Assembly: GCF_900155865.1 (NCBI RefSeq)
Contig: NZ_LT707006.1
Span: 3,574,577 to 3,638,576, forward strand
Direction of reading: 5' to 3'
DNA length: 64,000 nt
DNA from: Bacteroides bouchesdurhonensis
GTDB taxonomy: Bacteria; Bacteroidota; Bacteroidia; Bacteroidales; Bacteroidaceae
Of the stretch, positions 45,772-54,818 are shown one piece after another (positions within the stretch are counted from its first letter, which is position 1; the number at the start of each line of letters is the position of its first letter). Made by a program: the position numbers and the translations under genes. The notes beneath the pieces were generated by a model that did not search any database, was not told where the DNA came from, and saw nothing but the letters and a program-made list of their open reading frames with translations.

Positions 45772-46041
45772 ATGGCAAGTAGAAGAGAGCTCAAGAAAAA
45801 CGTAAATTATATCGCTGGAGAATTATTCACTGAGTGTCTGGTCAACAGTATGTTTATCCCTGGTACTGATAAAGCTAAGGCCGACGAGGTGATGGCAGAT
45901 ATTCTGAAAATGCAGGATGAATTTATCAGCCGCATCAGTCATACCGAACCGGGAAATGTGAAAGGTTTTTACAAGAAATTCAGAGCAGACTTTAATGCAA
46001 AAATAGACGAGATTATTGACGCTATCGGAAAATTGAACTAA
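45772..46041 (+). CDS. Conserved small helical protein, unknown function
   Basis: An 89-residue soluble protein with no signal or membrane segment and no catalytic motif. The sequence is charged and predicted helical throughout (SRRELKKNVNYIAGELFTEC, GFYKKFRADFNAKIDEIIDA). It is 8 bases before the acyltransferase gene, so the two are probably co-transcribed. A TATCTTTA box at 45723-45730 could serve as the promoter. I do not recognise a family. Confidence 0.7.
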   Translation: MASRRELKKNVNYIAGELFTECLVNSMFIPGTDKAKADEVMADILKMQDEFISRISHTEPGNVKGFYKKFRADFNAKIDEIIDAIGKLN

Positions 46042-46049
46042 AAGACAGA

Positions 46050-46604
46050 ATGAAGAAAGCCATTTATAGCTTTATCTATTACCGCCTTTTAGGCTGGAAG
46101 ACAAACGTTACGGTACCTAATTATGATAAATGTGTAATCTGCGCCGCCCCACACACAACGAACTTGGATTTATTTATTGGAAAACTGTTTTATGGAGCTC
46201 TTGGCCGTAAAACTAGTTTTATGATGAAAAAAGAATGGTTCTTTTTCCCGTTAGGGCTTCTTTTTAAGGCAGTAGGCGGGATTCCTGTAGACCGGGGACG
46301 AAAGACTTCATTGGTAGACCAAATGGCAAAACGTTTTGCCGAAAGCAAAAAGTTTCATTTGGCTATTACCCCCGAAGGGACTCGTAAGGCAAATCCGAAT
46401 TGGAAAAAAGGATTTTATTATATCGCTCTCAAAGCACAAGTTCCTATCGTACTGATTGGCATTGATTATGAGACGAAGACGATTTCAGCAACAAAAGCAA
46501 TTATGCCTTCAGGTGATATTAATAAAGATATGCGGGAAATTAAACTCTATTTCAAAGATTTCAAAGGGAAACATCCTGAGAATTTTGCACTTGGAGAGAT
46601 ATAA
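46050..46604 (+). CDS. 1-acyl-glycerol-phosphate acyltransferase-like protein (PlsC family)
   Basis: A 184-residue PlsC-type acyltransferase, probably membrane-associated. The catalytic HxxxxD motif appears as HTTNLD (H35, D40), and the acceptor-binding motif is TPEGTR near 105-110; GGIPVDRGRK corresponds to the third block. It is shorter than typical PlsC (about 240 residues), lacking the N-terminal membrane helix, which fits the small Bacteroidota subgroup. The acyl donor and acceptor are unknown. It lies in an apparent operon with the small helical protein upstream. Confidence 0.85.
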   Translation: MKKAIYSFIYYRLLGWKTNVTVPNYDKCVICAAPHTTNLDLFIGKLFYGALGRKTSFMMKKEWFFFPLGLLFKAVGGIPVDRGRKTSLVDQMAKRFAESKKFHLAITPEGTRKANPNWKKGFYYIALKAQVPIVLIGIDYETKTISATKAIMPSGDINKDMREIKLYFKDFKGKHPENFALGEI

Positions 46605-46651
46605 TTTCGCCATGGAAGATTTTGAAGGGAAATTACTAATAAACCAATGGC

Positions 46652-47428
46652 ATGGATTCCATTCGAATTTCTATCATACAAACCACTATCGTTTGGGAAA
46701 ATAAAGAGGAAAATCTCCGTTTGCTCCACGAGAAACTGCAAAGTCTCTGTGGAACAACGGAGATTGTTGTTTTACCGGAGATGTTTTCCACAGGATTCAG
46801 CATGCAAAGCGAGCTTCTGGCTGAGCCTATTACCGGTACTACTATAATTAGCCTCAAACAATGGGCCTCTCTATATCAGGTAGCTATCTGCGGCAGTTAT
46901 ATAGCAGAAGACAAAGGACACTTTTACAACCGGGCTTTTTTTCTTACTCCCGAAGGAGAAGAATATTATTATGATAAGCACCATTTATTCCGTATGGGAC
47001 AAGAGAGTGAGCATTTTTCCGCCGGAAATAAACGACTTATAATTCCTTATTTAGGATGGAATATCTGTCTGCTTGTATGTTATGACTTACGTTTCCCGGT
47101 ATGGAGCCGGAATGTGAACAACGAATACGATTTACTGATATATGTAGCAAACTGGCCGATCCCCCGTCGTCTGGCTTGGGATGTATTGCTGCGTGCGCGG
47201 GCATTGGAAAATCAATGTTATGTATGCGGTGTCAATAGAATAGGTACAGACGGATATCATCTTCATTATAATGGAGGCAGTGTCGTTTATTCAGCTCTTG
47301 GTGAAGAAATTACTTCGCTTCCTGACGGACAGGACGACAGCACTACCGTTACCATCAATCTAACAACTCTTCAGAGATTCAGAGAAAAATTTCCAGTCTG
47401 GAAAGATGCAGACTTGTTCCAACTATGA
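46652..47428 (+). CDS. Nitrilase-family omega-amidase (YafV-like)
   Basis: A 258-residue C-N hydrolase. The catalytic triad is complete: E43 in LPEMFSTGF, K109 in YDKHHLF and C143 in LVCYDLRFP. The order and the ANWP and RALENQCYVCGVNRIG blocks match omega-amidases that deaminate 2-oxoglutaramate or 2-oxosuccinamate made by glutamine transaminase reactions (metabolite repair). It follows the acyltransferase by 47 bases and may be in the same operon. The start at 46652 gives the usual N-terminal strand IRISIIQT. Confidence 0.88.
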   Translation: MDSIRISIIQTTIVWENKEENLRLLHEKLQSLCGTTEIVVLPEMFSTGFSMQSELLAEPITGTTIISLKQWASLYQVAICGSYIAEDKGHFYNRAFFLTPEGEEYYYDKHHLFRMGQESEHFSAGNKRLIIPYLGWNICLLVCYDLRFPVWSRNVNNEYDLLIYVANWPIPRRLAWDVLLRARALENQCYVCGVNRIGTDGYHLHYNGGSVVYSALGEEITSLPDGQDDSTTVTINLTTLQRFREKFPVWKDADLFQL

Positions 47429-47511
47429 ATCTTAATAAAACAAATGTTAAAAACGAATTATTACAGCAACAATACCTAAAAGTTGGTAGTTAATTATATA
47501 GACTTCTTTTG

Positions 47512-47519
47512 TATCTTTG
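47512..47519 (+). promoter_or_regulatory. -7 promoter box (TATCTTTG) for the NagB-like fusion gene
   Basis: TATCTTTG exactly matches TAnnTTTG and lies 58 bases before the start codon. A TTG occurs at 47483, somewhat further than the ideal -33 distance. Confidence 0.55.
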
Positions 47520-47577
47520 TCGTTAGAAAAATACACTCGTAAGGACTTTAATCTTACATAACTTAATTAACAACTTT

Positions 47578-49569
47578 ATGAAAACAAATCTTAGTTCTCA
47601 AATCACTCTCCATCGGGTCTCCCCCAGATACTACAGACCGGAGAATGCATTTGAAAAATCAGTATTGACAAGACTCGAGAAAATCCCCACAGATATTTAT
47701 GAATCTGTAGAGGAAGGTGCCAACTACATTGCTTGTGAAATTGCACAAACTATCCGCGAAAAACAAAAAGCCGGACGCTTCTGCGTTTTGGCACTCCCCG
47801 GAGGTAATTCCCCCAGCCACGTTTATTCGGAACTTATCCGTATGCACAAAGAAGAAGGTCTTAGCTTCCGCAATGTTATTGTGTTTAATATGTACGAATA
47901 TTATCCATTAACTACTGATGCGATCAATAGCAACCTTAACGCTTTGAAGGAAATGCTGCTGGATCATGTGGATATCGATAAACAGAATATATTCTCCCCA
48001 GACGGCACTATTGCCAAAGACACTATCTTTGAATATTGCCGCTTGTACGAACAACGAATCGAAAGTTTCGGAGGCATTGATATTGCATTATTAGGTATCG
48101 GTCGTGTTGGTAACATCGCATTCAACGAACCGGGTTCACGTCTGAACTCCAATACTCGTTTGATCTTGTTGGATAATGCGTCACGCAACGAAGCATCCAA
48201 AATTTTCGGAACGATGGAAAATACCCCAATCAGTTCCATCACGATGGGTGTATCAACCATTCTCGGTGCAAAGAAAATATTCCTGTTGGCATGGGGTGAA
48301 GATAAAGCCGCAATGATAAAAGAATGCGTGGAAGGCACTATCACCGATACCATTCCGGCATCTTATCTTCAGACTCACAACAATGCACATGTAGCTATCG
48401 ACCTTTCGGCCGCCATGAACCTGACACGTATCCAACGTCCATGGTTAGTGACTTCTTGCGAATGGAATGATAAACTTATTCGTAGTGCGATTGTATGGTT
48501 ATGCCAACTGACAGGAAAGCCGATTCTAAAACTGACTAACAAAGATTACAATGAAAACGGTCTGAGTGAACTTCTGGCTCTCTTCGGTTCTGCCTACAAT
48601 GTAAATATCAAGATATTCAACGATCTGCAACATACTATCACTGGGTGGCCGGGTGGTAAGCCGAATGCTGACGACACCTATCGTCCGGAACGTGCAAAAC
48701 CATTTCCAAAGCGCGTTGTTGTTTTCTCTCCGCACCCTGATGACGACGTTATCTCCATGGGAGGAACCATACGCCGTTTGGTTGAACAAAAACATGAGGT
48801 ACATATTGCTTATGAAACTTCGGGTAACATTGCAGTAGGCGACGAAGAAGTTGTTCGTTTCCTTCACTTCATCAATGGATTCAACCAGATTTTCAATAAT
48901 AGCGAAGATCAGGTTATTAATGAAAAATATATAGAAATCCGCAAATTCTTGAAAGAGAAAAAAGACGGGGATATAGACAGCCGGGATATCTTGACTATCA
49001 AAGGGCTGATTCGTCGTGGCGAAGCACGTACCGCTTGTTCTTACAATAATATCCCGTTGGATCGTTGCCACTTCCTGGATTTGCCATTTTACGAAACCGG
49101 TAAGATTCAAAAGAATCCGATTAGTGAGGCAGACGTAGAAATTGTACGCAATCTGTTGCGTGAGGTAAAGCCTCATCAGATCTTCGTAGCAGGCGACTTA
49201 GCCGATCCGCATGGAACTCATCGTGTGTGTACGGACGCTGTACTTGCAGCTATCGATCTTGAAAAAGAAGAGAATGCCAAATGGTTGAAAGACTGTCGTA
49301 TCTGGATGTATCGTGGTGCTTGGGCTGAATGGGAAATTGAAAACATTGAAATGGCTGTGCCTATCAGTCCGGAAGAACTTCGCGCAAAACGTAATTCTAT
49401 CCTGAAACACCAGTCGCAAATGGAAAGTGCTCCATTCCTTGGTAATGACGAACGTCTGTTCTGGCAACGTAGTGAAGACCGTAACCGTGGTACAGCTACT
49501 TTGTATGACCGTTTAGGATTGGCTTCCTACGAAGCTATGGAAGCATTTGTTGAATACATTCCACTATAA
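47578..49569 (+). CDS. NagB-like (degenerate) domain fused to a PIG-L/LmbE deacetylase
   Basis: A 663-residue cytosolic fusion usually annotated as glucosamine-6-phosphate deaminase. Residues about 20-300 have the NagB fold, but compared with E. coli NagB the catalytic Asp72 is Y106 (NMYEYYPL), Asp141 is V177 and His143 is N179 (GIGRVGNIAFNEP); only the Glu148 equivalent (E184) remains. Residues about 375-640 form a PIG-L domain with the metal motif PHPDDD (385-390) and DPHGTHR, both intact. The protein is therefore likely a zinc-dependent N-deacetylase with a sugar-phosphate-binding, non-catalytic NagB half. It has its own promoter and terminator. Confidence 0.85.
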   Translation: MKTNLSSQITLHRVSPRYYRPENAFEKSVLTRLEKIPTDIYESVEEGANYIACEIAQTIREKQKAGRFCVLALPGGNSPSHVYSELIRMHKEEGLSFRNVIVFNMYEYYPLTTDAINSNLNALKEMLLDHVDIDKQNIFSPDGTIAKDTIFEYCRLYEQRIESFGGIDIALLGIGRVGNIAFNEPGSRLNSNTRLILLDNASRNEASKIFGTMENTPISSITMGVSTILGAKKIFLLAWGEDKAAMIKECVEGTITDTIPASYLQTHNNAHVAIDLSAAMNLTRIQRPWLVTSCEWNDKLIRSAIVWLCQLTGKPILKLTNKDYNENGLSELLALFGSAYNVNIKIFNDLQHTITGWPGGKPNADDTYRPERAKPFPKRVVVFSPHPDDDVISMGGTIRRLVEQKHEVHIAYETSGNIAVGDEEVVRFLHFINGFNQIFNNSEDQVINEKYIEIRKFLKEKKDGDIDSRDILTIKGLIRRGEARTACSYNNIPLDRCHFLDLPFYETGKIQKNPISEADVEIVRNLLREVKPHQIFVAGDLADPHGTHRVCTDAVLAAIDLEKEENAKWLKDCRIWMYRGAWAEWEIENIEMAVPISPEELRAKRNSILKHQSQMESAPFLGNDERLFWQRSEDRNRGTATLYDRLGLASYEAMEAFVEYIPL

Positions 49570-49590
49570 TAAGATGTATTAAAAAAATAG

Positions 49591-49627
49591 AAGAGTGAGG
49601 AGTTCCATACTTCTCACTCTTTTTTTG
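49591..49627 (+). terminator. Rho-independent terminator
   Basis: AAGAGTGAG (49591-49599) pairs with CTCACTCTT (49613-49621), with two further pairs inside, and is followed by a run of T residues. It closes the NagB-like fusion gene. Confidence 0.9.
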
Positions 49628-49743
49628 TTTATTTTTGCAGAGAAGTTCACTATGGATTAGCACTGATTAAACTATTCAGTGTAAATCCAAGAAATGGATT
49701 CAGAGTCTAATGAAGATAGCTATAGTGAGAACCTAAAAATTGA

Positions 49744-52653
49744 ATGATGAAAAAAATAATAGTACTTGTCTTATGCCTGACAATGGGTGTAAATTTCCTT
49801 TTTGCGCAGGACATTGAAAGAAATGTAAAAGAGCGGCTTACAAATTATTTCAATACATACACCACTACAACGAAAATCAGTACTCCCCAACTGAATAGTT
49901 TTGATATCGACTACGATCACAAGACAATGAATATCTATGTTTCAGAAAGTTTTGCCTATCAACCATTTACACCTGAAGCCGTAGAATTAATATATAATCA
50001 GGTGATAGCACTTCTGCCCGGTCCCGTACATTATTATAAAATCACAATTTATGCCGATGGTAAGCCGATTGAAGAGTTAGTTCCTAATCTTTACCGTAAG
50101 AAGAAAGATAAAGGGCGGATGTCTCTGGACATTGAATACAAAGGCGCTCCCTGGGTGAAAAACGACTCACGTCCTTACGAGATCTCCCGCGGACTGCAAG
50201 ACCGGCATATTGGATTATGGCAAAGTCATGGAAGTTATTTCAAAAACGACAAAGGTGAATGGGGGTGGCAACGCCCCCGATTGTTCTGCACGACGGAGGA
50301 CCAATTCACACAGTCTTTCATTCTTCCTTATGTCATCCCGATGTTAGAAAATGCCGGAGCCATTGTTTATACTCCCCGCGAACGGGATACACAAAAGAAT
50401 GAGATCATTGTAGATAATGATACCCCCAACGCTTCTCTCTATCTGGAAGTTGGAAGTAAAAAAGCTCGCTGGACACCTGCACCTGTTAATGGCTTTGCAC
50501 AAAAGAAAGCTATTTATCAAGATGGGGAGAACCCTTTTGTCACAGGGACATGCCGAATGATCGAAACAGAAAAGAAGAAAAAGAAAAATAAAGACCAAGC
50601 ATTTGCCGAATGGGTTCCTACCCTACCGGAAACAGGGAAATATGCAGTGTATGTCTCATACCAGACATTACCCAACAGTGTGAGTGATGCCAAATATCTT
50701 GTATTTCATAATGGAGGAGTCACAGAATTTAAAGTGAATCAAAAGATAGGTGGTGGTACTTGGGTATATCTTGGTACTTTCGATTTTGATAAAGGCAACA
50801 ACGACTATGGTATGGTCATACTCAGCAATGAGAGTAACGAACATGGCGTAGTTTGTGCCGATGCAGTCCGTTTCGGAGGGGGAATGGGGAATATCTCTCG
50901 TGGAGGAAGTATTAGCGGTCTTCCCCGTTATCTGGAAGGAGCACGATATTCAGCGCAGTGGGCAGGAATGCCTTATGATGTTTATGCCGGATACAAAGGA
51001 AAGAATGATTATTCGGATGACATCAACGTACGTTCTAATACAATCAACTATCTTTCAGGAGGTTCTGTCTACAATCCAAGTCAGCAGGGGCTGGGTGTTC
51101 CTTTGGAAATGACAATGGCACTACATAGCGATGCCGGATGCAGTAAAACAGATGAAATTATTGGCTCTCTCGGTATTTATACAACTGATTTTAATAATGG
51201 GAAGCTAAATAATGGTGTGGATAGATATGCTTCACGTGACTTAGCAGATATCTTGCTGACTCAGATTCAAAAAGATATTCATGCCAATTACAATCTTCCA
51301 TGGACACGCCGTAGTATGTGGAACCGTAACTACAGTGAAACACGACTTCCTGCCAATCCGTCTACTATTATCGAACTGCTCTCCCATCAAAACTTTGCAG
51401 ATCTACAATTAGGACATGATCCGAATTTCAAGTTCACAGTGGGACGTGCCATTTATAAAGGTGTACTACAATTCCTGAGCAGCCAACATGGCAACGAATA
51501 CGTAGTGCAACCCCTACCTGTAAGTAACTTTGCAGTCCGTTTTGGAAAAAAGAAAAACACATTGGAACTCTCTTGGAAAGGAGAATACGATCCTCAGGAA
51601 CCAACAGCTCGTCCTAAAGATTATATCGTTTACACACGTATCGGATACGGAGGTTTTGACAACGGAACGTTAGTCAGCAAGCCGTCCTACACAATGAAAA
51701 TAGAACCGGGACTCGTATATTCGTTCAAGGTAACAGCTGTAAATAAAGGCGGCGAGAGTTTTCCTTCTGAGATCTTATCAGCTTACAAAGCTAAACGTGA
51801 ACGTGAAAGAATATTGATTGTCAATGGATTCGACAGAATCAGCGGTCCGGCTATTGTCAATACTCCCGATGAAGCGGGCTTTGATTTAAACCAAGATCCG
51901 GGTGTTCCTTACCTCTATAATATCTCTTTCTGTGGAGCACAGATCGGATTCGATCGCAAACAAGCAGGCAAAGAAGGTCCCGGTAGTCTGGGGCACAGCG
52001 GCAATGAGTTGGAAGGGATGAAAATAGCTGGAAATACGTTTGATTATCCTTTTATTCATGGAAAGGCTATTCAAGCAGCAGGAAAGTATAGCTTTGTTTC
52101 CTGCAGTGATGAAGCAGTTGAGAATGGTATCATATCTTTAGAAGATTATCCGATTGTAGATTATATTCTGGGACTTGAAAAAGAGTCTCCGACAGATAAA
52201 GCCTATTATAAAACATTCTCTTCTCCGATGCAACGAGCTATTACAAGCTACTGTCAATCAGGAGGTAATCTGTTTGTCAGTGGTGCTTATGTAGGAAGTG
52301 ATATGAGCGGAACACAGGGGAATCGGGAATTTACAGAGAAAATACTAAAATATGGCTTTCAAGGGAGTCTGACAGACCAAACATCCGGGCAAATTAATGG
52401 GCTGAGCCGCACCATCACCATTCCCCGACAACCTAATGAGAAGAGTTATGCCGTATCTTCGCCCGATTGTATAGTACCGTTGTCTCCTGCATTTCCGGTT
52501 TTTGTATATGCTCCCGGAAATCAGAGCGCAGGTATTGCTTACAAAGGAGATTACCGGACTTTCGTGTTAGGTTTTCCATTTGAAAGTATCCAATCGGAGA
52601 CTGACCGTGCGAGTATTATGATGGGAATATTAAACTTTTTCACTCAGAAATAA
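49744..52653 (+). CDS. Secreted amidase-like protein with golvesin-like and Fn3 domains
   Basis: A 969-residue secreted protein often labelled xanthan lyase. A signal peptide (about 1-22, FLFAQ) is followed by segments of an N-acetylmuramoyl-L-alanine amidase (Amidase_3) fold: GLWQSHGSYF near 160, ALHSDAG near 457 and a final ELLSHQNFADLQLGHDP stretch. Inserted between the first and second of these, at about 230-380, is a golvesin-like domain (EWVPTLPETGKYAVYVSYQT). A fibronectin type III domain lies at about 595-670, and the last 270 residues have an alpha/beta fold with CQSGGNLFVSGAYVG. It may act on peptidoglycan; substrate not certain. It ends 28 bases from the convergent glycosidase gene. 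Confidence 0.75.
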   Translation: MMKKIIVLVLCLTMGVNFLFAQDIERNVKERLTNYFNTYTTTTKISTPQLNSFDIDYDHKTMNIYVSESFAYQPFTPEAVELIYNQVIALLPGPVHYYKITIYADGKPIEELVPNLYRKKKDKGRMSLDIEYKGAPWVKNDSRPYEISRGLQDRHIGLWQSHGSYFKNDKGEWGWQRPRLFCTTEDQFTQSFILPYVIPMLENAGAIVYTPRERDTQKNEIIVDNDTPNASLYLEVGSKKARWTPAPVNGFAQKKAIYQDGENPFVTGTCRMIETEKKKKKNKDQAFAEWVPTLPETGKYAVYVSYQTLPNSVSDAKYLVFHNGGVTEFKVNQKIGGGTWVYLGTFDFDKGNNDYGMVILSNESNEHGVVCADAVRFGGGMGNISRGGSISGLPRYLEGARYSAQWAGMPYDVYAGYKGKNDYSDDINVRSNTINYLSGGSVYNPSQQGLGVPLEMTMALHSDAGCSKTDEIIGSLGIYTTDFNNGKLNNGVDRYASRDLADILLTQIQKDIHANYNLPWTRRSMWNRNYSETRLPANPSTIIELLSHQNFADLQLGHDPNFKFTVGRAIYKGVLQFLSSQHGNEYVVQPLPVSNFAVRFGKKKNTLELSWKGEYDPQEPTARPKDYIVYTRIGYGGFDNGTLVSKPSYTMKIEPGLVYSFKVTAVNKGGESFPSEILSAYKAKRERERILIVNGFDRISGPAIVNTPDEAGFDLNQDPGVPYLYNISFCGAQIGFDRKQAGKEGPGSLGHSGNELEGMKIAGNTFDYPFIHGKAIQAAGKYSFVSCSDEAVENGIISLEDYPIVDYILGLEKESPTDKAYYKTFSSPMQRAITSYCQSGGNLFVSGAYVGSDMSGTQGNREFTEKILKYGFQGSLTDQTSGQINGLSRTITIPRQPNEKSYAVSSPDCIVPLSPAFPVFVYAPGNQSAGIAYKGDYRTFVLGFPFESIQSETDRASIMMGILNFFTQK

Positions 52654-52681
52654 AAGCATACATCGAGACCACTTTTACAAA

Positions 52682-54361
52682 TCACTTCTTTATTTCTATT
52701 TCATACAATGCCACTCCATGTATAGGAATAGAGAAAGTGAGTAATCCCTTTCCGTTCTCTACAGGAAGGATAAAGGAAGGAGATTGTTTCAGTGTAGCAC
52801 ATTGAGTATAGAAAGTCTCTCGACTTTTGAAATAATCTATATATTTTCGGCTTTTTAGCGTTGGAATAGTAGTTACATAACTACTTTTTGACCATCCAAA
52901 ATCATTATCCGTCATCCCCTGTTCTTTTTGATCACGTTCCCATTCGTCGAAAAAGTTAGAGTCATCATTGATCAGCGTACAAGTTACTTCTACTTGGCGA
53001 ATATTTTGAGGAAGGTCGTTTATCCGGCAACTGATAGTACGGTCACCTTGTTCAAACACGGAATTGGAGTAAGCATAGAAGAGCAGAAAGAGTTTACATC
53101 CCCGTTTGTCAATGGCAGCAACACATCCGGTATTAGAAGCCTCTGTCTGTTGCGGCATTAGCTGAGAAGTTATATTTTCTGTACGAAGACGCTTGTTCCC
53201 ACTGATAGTGTAGAATAAATTGGCCGTATGAAGCGACACGGAAGGTACACCACCCCATATACCTTCGGAGGTGAACTTCCATTGACTGAAATAATCTATG
53301 TCGTAATCGATCATGGTTTCAAACATCCGGGCGTCATAAGCTGCCTGCCACGTGTTGCCAATAGCACGGGGGTCTAGATCTTTCCTATCCGTACCTTGCA
53401 AGATACGTCCTTCATCTATTCCATAAATCAGGTTTTTCAGTCCTTCTTTTTCGGCGTGCTTCCTCAAATGATCGATACATTCGGGCAGTGTTTTCTCTGC
53501 CGTTTTACCAGGAATGGGATCATAATAAGAAGAGGCGAGATAACAAAGACGTGTTCCCTTCTTTCCGGTACAGTAGTTTTTTCCCCGAGCACAATGCGTG
53601 ATAAAGTCACGTTCATCCCACAAACCATCCGATACAGTCATGCTATGTCCACCTACACATATATTTTTGCCAACGGACTTTTGCAACGCATCCACTGTAT
53701 AGTCATACAGTTTAAAATATGCCGTCCGAGTGGCTAGCGGATCATCTCCTACAGAAAACCAGTCTTTGTTTTCGTATTCAGTGAGAACGCCGAAACGCCA
53801 GTTCTGTACCTTACTCTTCCCGAATTCACGGACTAAAGCATTTCCTAATTCATACACATATCTATGCCACGTTGCATAGGAATCCGGGGGAAGGAGATTT
53901 ACACCGAATGATTGACTGATTTTGGGTTCAGTGCAATATTTAAGCGGAACATTTCCTATTTTCAGATGAGGAATCAATCCCTGGGCAACTACATTTCTAC
54001 ACGCTTCGATTAACGGAGTGAAATCGTAATCGTCTGTCACACTTCTGTCTAGTGGTTTCTTAAACAGATCCCGTTCCTCATTCCCTCCTGCTGCCATCAT
54101 GAACTGGACATACTTTACGAAAGGCAGTTTTTCCCGAAAATAACCTGCATATTCTTTGTCTCTCGGTCCCATCCATTCTTGACGATAGTTCCAGACATTG
54201 ATGTTATCAGCCATATTGGGAATCATTTTCCCTTTATCAGCCGCATAAACAGTAAACTCCACAGTTTGTGCACCCAGACGAGATGGCTGTGCCTTTAGAG
54301 AAATAGTTACGATTAACAGAAATAAAATGAGTTGAATCAATGATTTGATTTTCGGCAACAT
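52682..54361 (-). CDS. Secreted glycoside hydrolase, clan GH-A (GH39-like)
   Basis: A 559-residue secreted or periplasmic glycosidase with a signal peptide (about 1-24). It has a (beta/alpha)8 barrel from about residue 45 to 400: NINVWNYRQEW near 53-63, an acid/base glutamate region GVLTEYEN (E195 or E197) and a nucleophile region YGIDEGR (E317), spacing that suits GH39/GH-A enzymes. The remaining 150 residues form a beta-sandwich domain ending in GVALYEIEIKK. The natural substrate is unknown. It is transcribed leftward from a strong promoter shared with the divergent small genes and converges with the amidase-like gene. Confidence 0.7.
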   Translation of the reverse strand: MLPKIKSLIQLILFLLIVTISLKAQPSRLGAQTVEFTVYAADKGKMIPNMADNINVWNYRQEWMGPRDKEYAGYFREKLPFVKYVQFMMAAGGNEERDLFKKPLDRSVTDDYDFTPLIEACRNVVAQGLIPHLKIGNVPLKYCTEPKISQSFGVNLLPPDSYATWHRYVYELGNALVREFGKSKVQNWRFGVLTEYENKDWFSVGDDPLATRTAYFKLYDYTVDALQKSVGKNICVGGHSMTVSDGLWDERDFITHCARGKNYCTGKKGTRLCYLASSYYDPIPGKTAEKTLPECIDHLRKHAEKEGLKNLIYGIDEGRILQGTDRKDLDPRAIGNTWQAAYDARMFETMIDYDIDYFSQWKFTSEGIWGGVPSVSLHTANLFYTISGNKRLRTENITSQLMPQQTEASNTGCVAAIDKRGCKLFLLFYAYSNSVFEQGDRTISCRINDLPQNIRQVEVTCTLINDDSNFFDEWERDQKEQGMTDNDFGWSKSSYVTTIPTLKSRKYIDYFKSRETFYTQCATLKQSPSFILPVENGKGLLTFSIPIHGVALYEIEIKK

Positions 54362-54387
54362 AGCAATGTGTTTTTAAATCGTTTATA

Positions 54388-54420
54388 CAAAGATAATGAA
54401 TTCAAAAGGTCCGGATCAAA
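54388..54420 (-). promoter_or_regulatory. Minus-strand promoter for the glycosidase
   Basis: Reading leftward, TATCTTTG (54388-54395 on the plus strand as CAAAGATA) is the -7 box, and TTTG (54417-54420) is the -33 element with 21 bases between. It is 27 bases before the glycosidase start. Confidence 0.7.
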
Positions 54421-54460
54421 AAAATACATGCTTTTTTAATCCCTTTTTCATTTTAAATTC

Positions 54461-54468
54461 TATCTTTG
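54461..54468 (+). promoter_or_regulatory. -7 promoter box (TATCTTTG) for the small divergent operon
   Basis: An exact TAnnTTTG box 32 bases before the 105-residue gene, back to back with the glycosidase promoter. Confidence 0.6.
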
Positions 54469-54500
54469 CTCCTAGTAATAACCTTTAAAACTAGAAAACA

Positions 54501-54818
54501 ATGTATACTATACAAGCAAACCCCAGTGGAACACGCAGCATAGAAGTATCTAATGAAAATCTGAGAACTATCGAAAAGTATGCTTTGTTCCGCCATCTTA
54601 TCGACAGTAATGGCATTGTAGATGAAGACGTATTGGATAAACTAAAACTTAATATCCGTTCCCTGATAGCCAGTCAAGAAGAAGACAGTAGAGATCTGCT
54701 AGACCTTTGTATCGATGTGATTTATCATAATAACATGAAAGCATTCGGCCTGCAACAGTTGATTAAGCTCTACCTCACTTGGCTTACTTCTCAGGATACG
54801 GAAGAAGAGGAGGAATAA
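54501..54818 (+). CDS. Small helical protein, unknown function, coupled to a TusA-like gene
   Basis: A 105-residue soluble, mostly helical protein with an acidic tail of six glutamates interrupted by threonine and aspartate (SQDTEEEEE). I recognise no family. Its TAA stop overlaps the ATG of the next gene (TAATG), so the two are translationally coupled and probably act together. Its promoter is shared in a divergent region with the glycosidase. Confidence 0.7.
   Translation: MYTIQANPSGTRSIEVSNENLRTIEKYALFRHLIDSNGIVDEDVLDKLKLNIRSLIASQEEDSRDLLDLCIDVIYHNNMKAFGLQQLIKLYLTWLTSQDTEEEEE

Noticed and set aside
46612-46704. Thirty-one-codon open frame overlapping the amidase start
   Set aside because: It overlaps a well-supported nitrilase gene in another frame and has no independent evidence.
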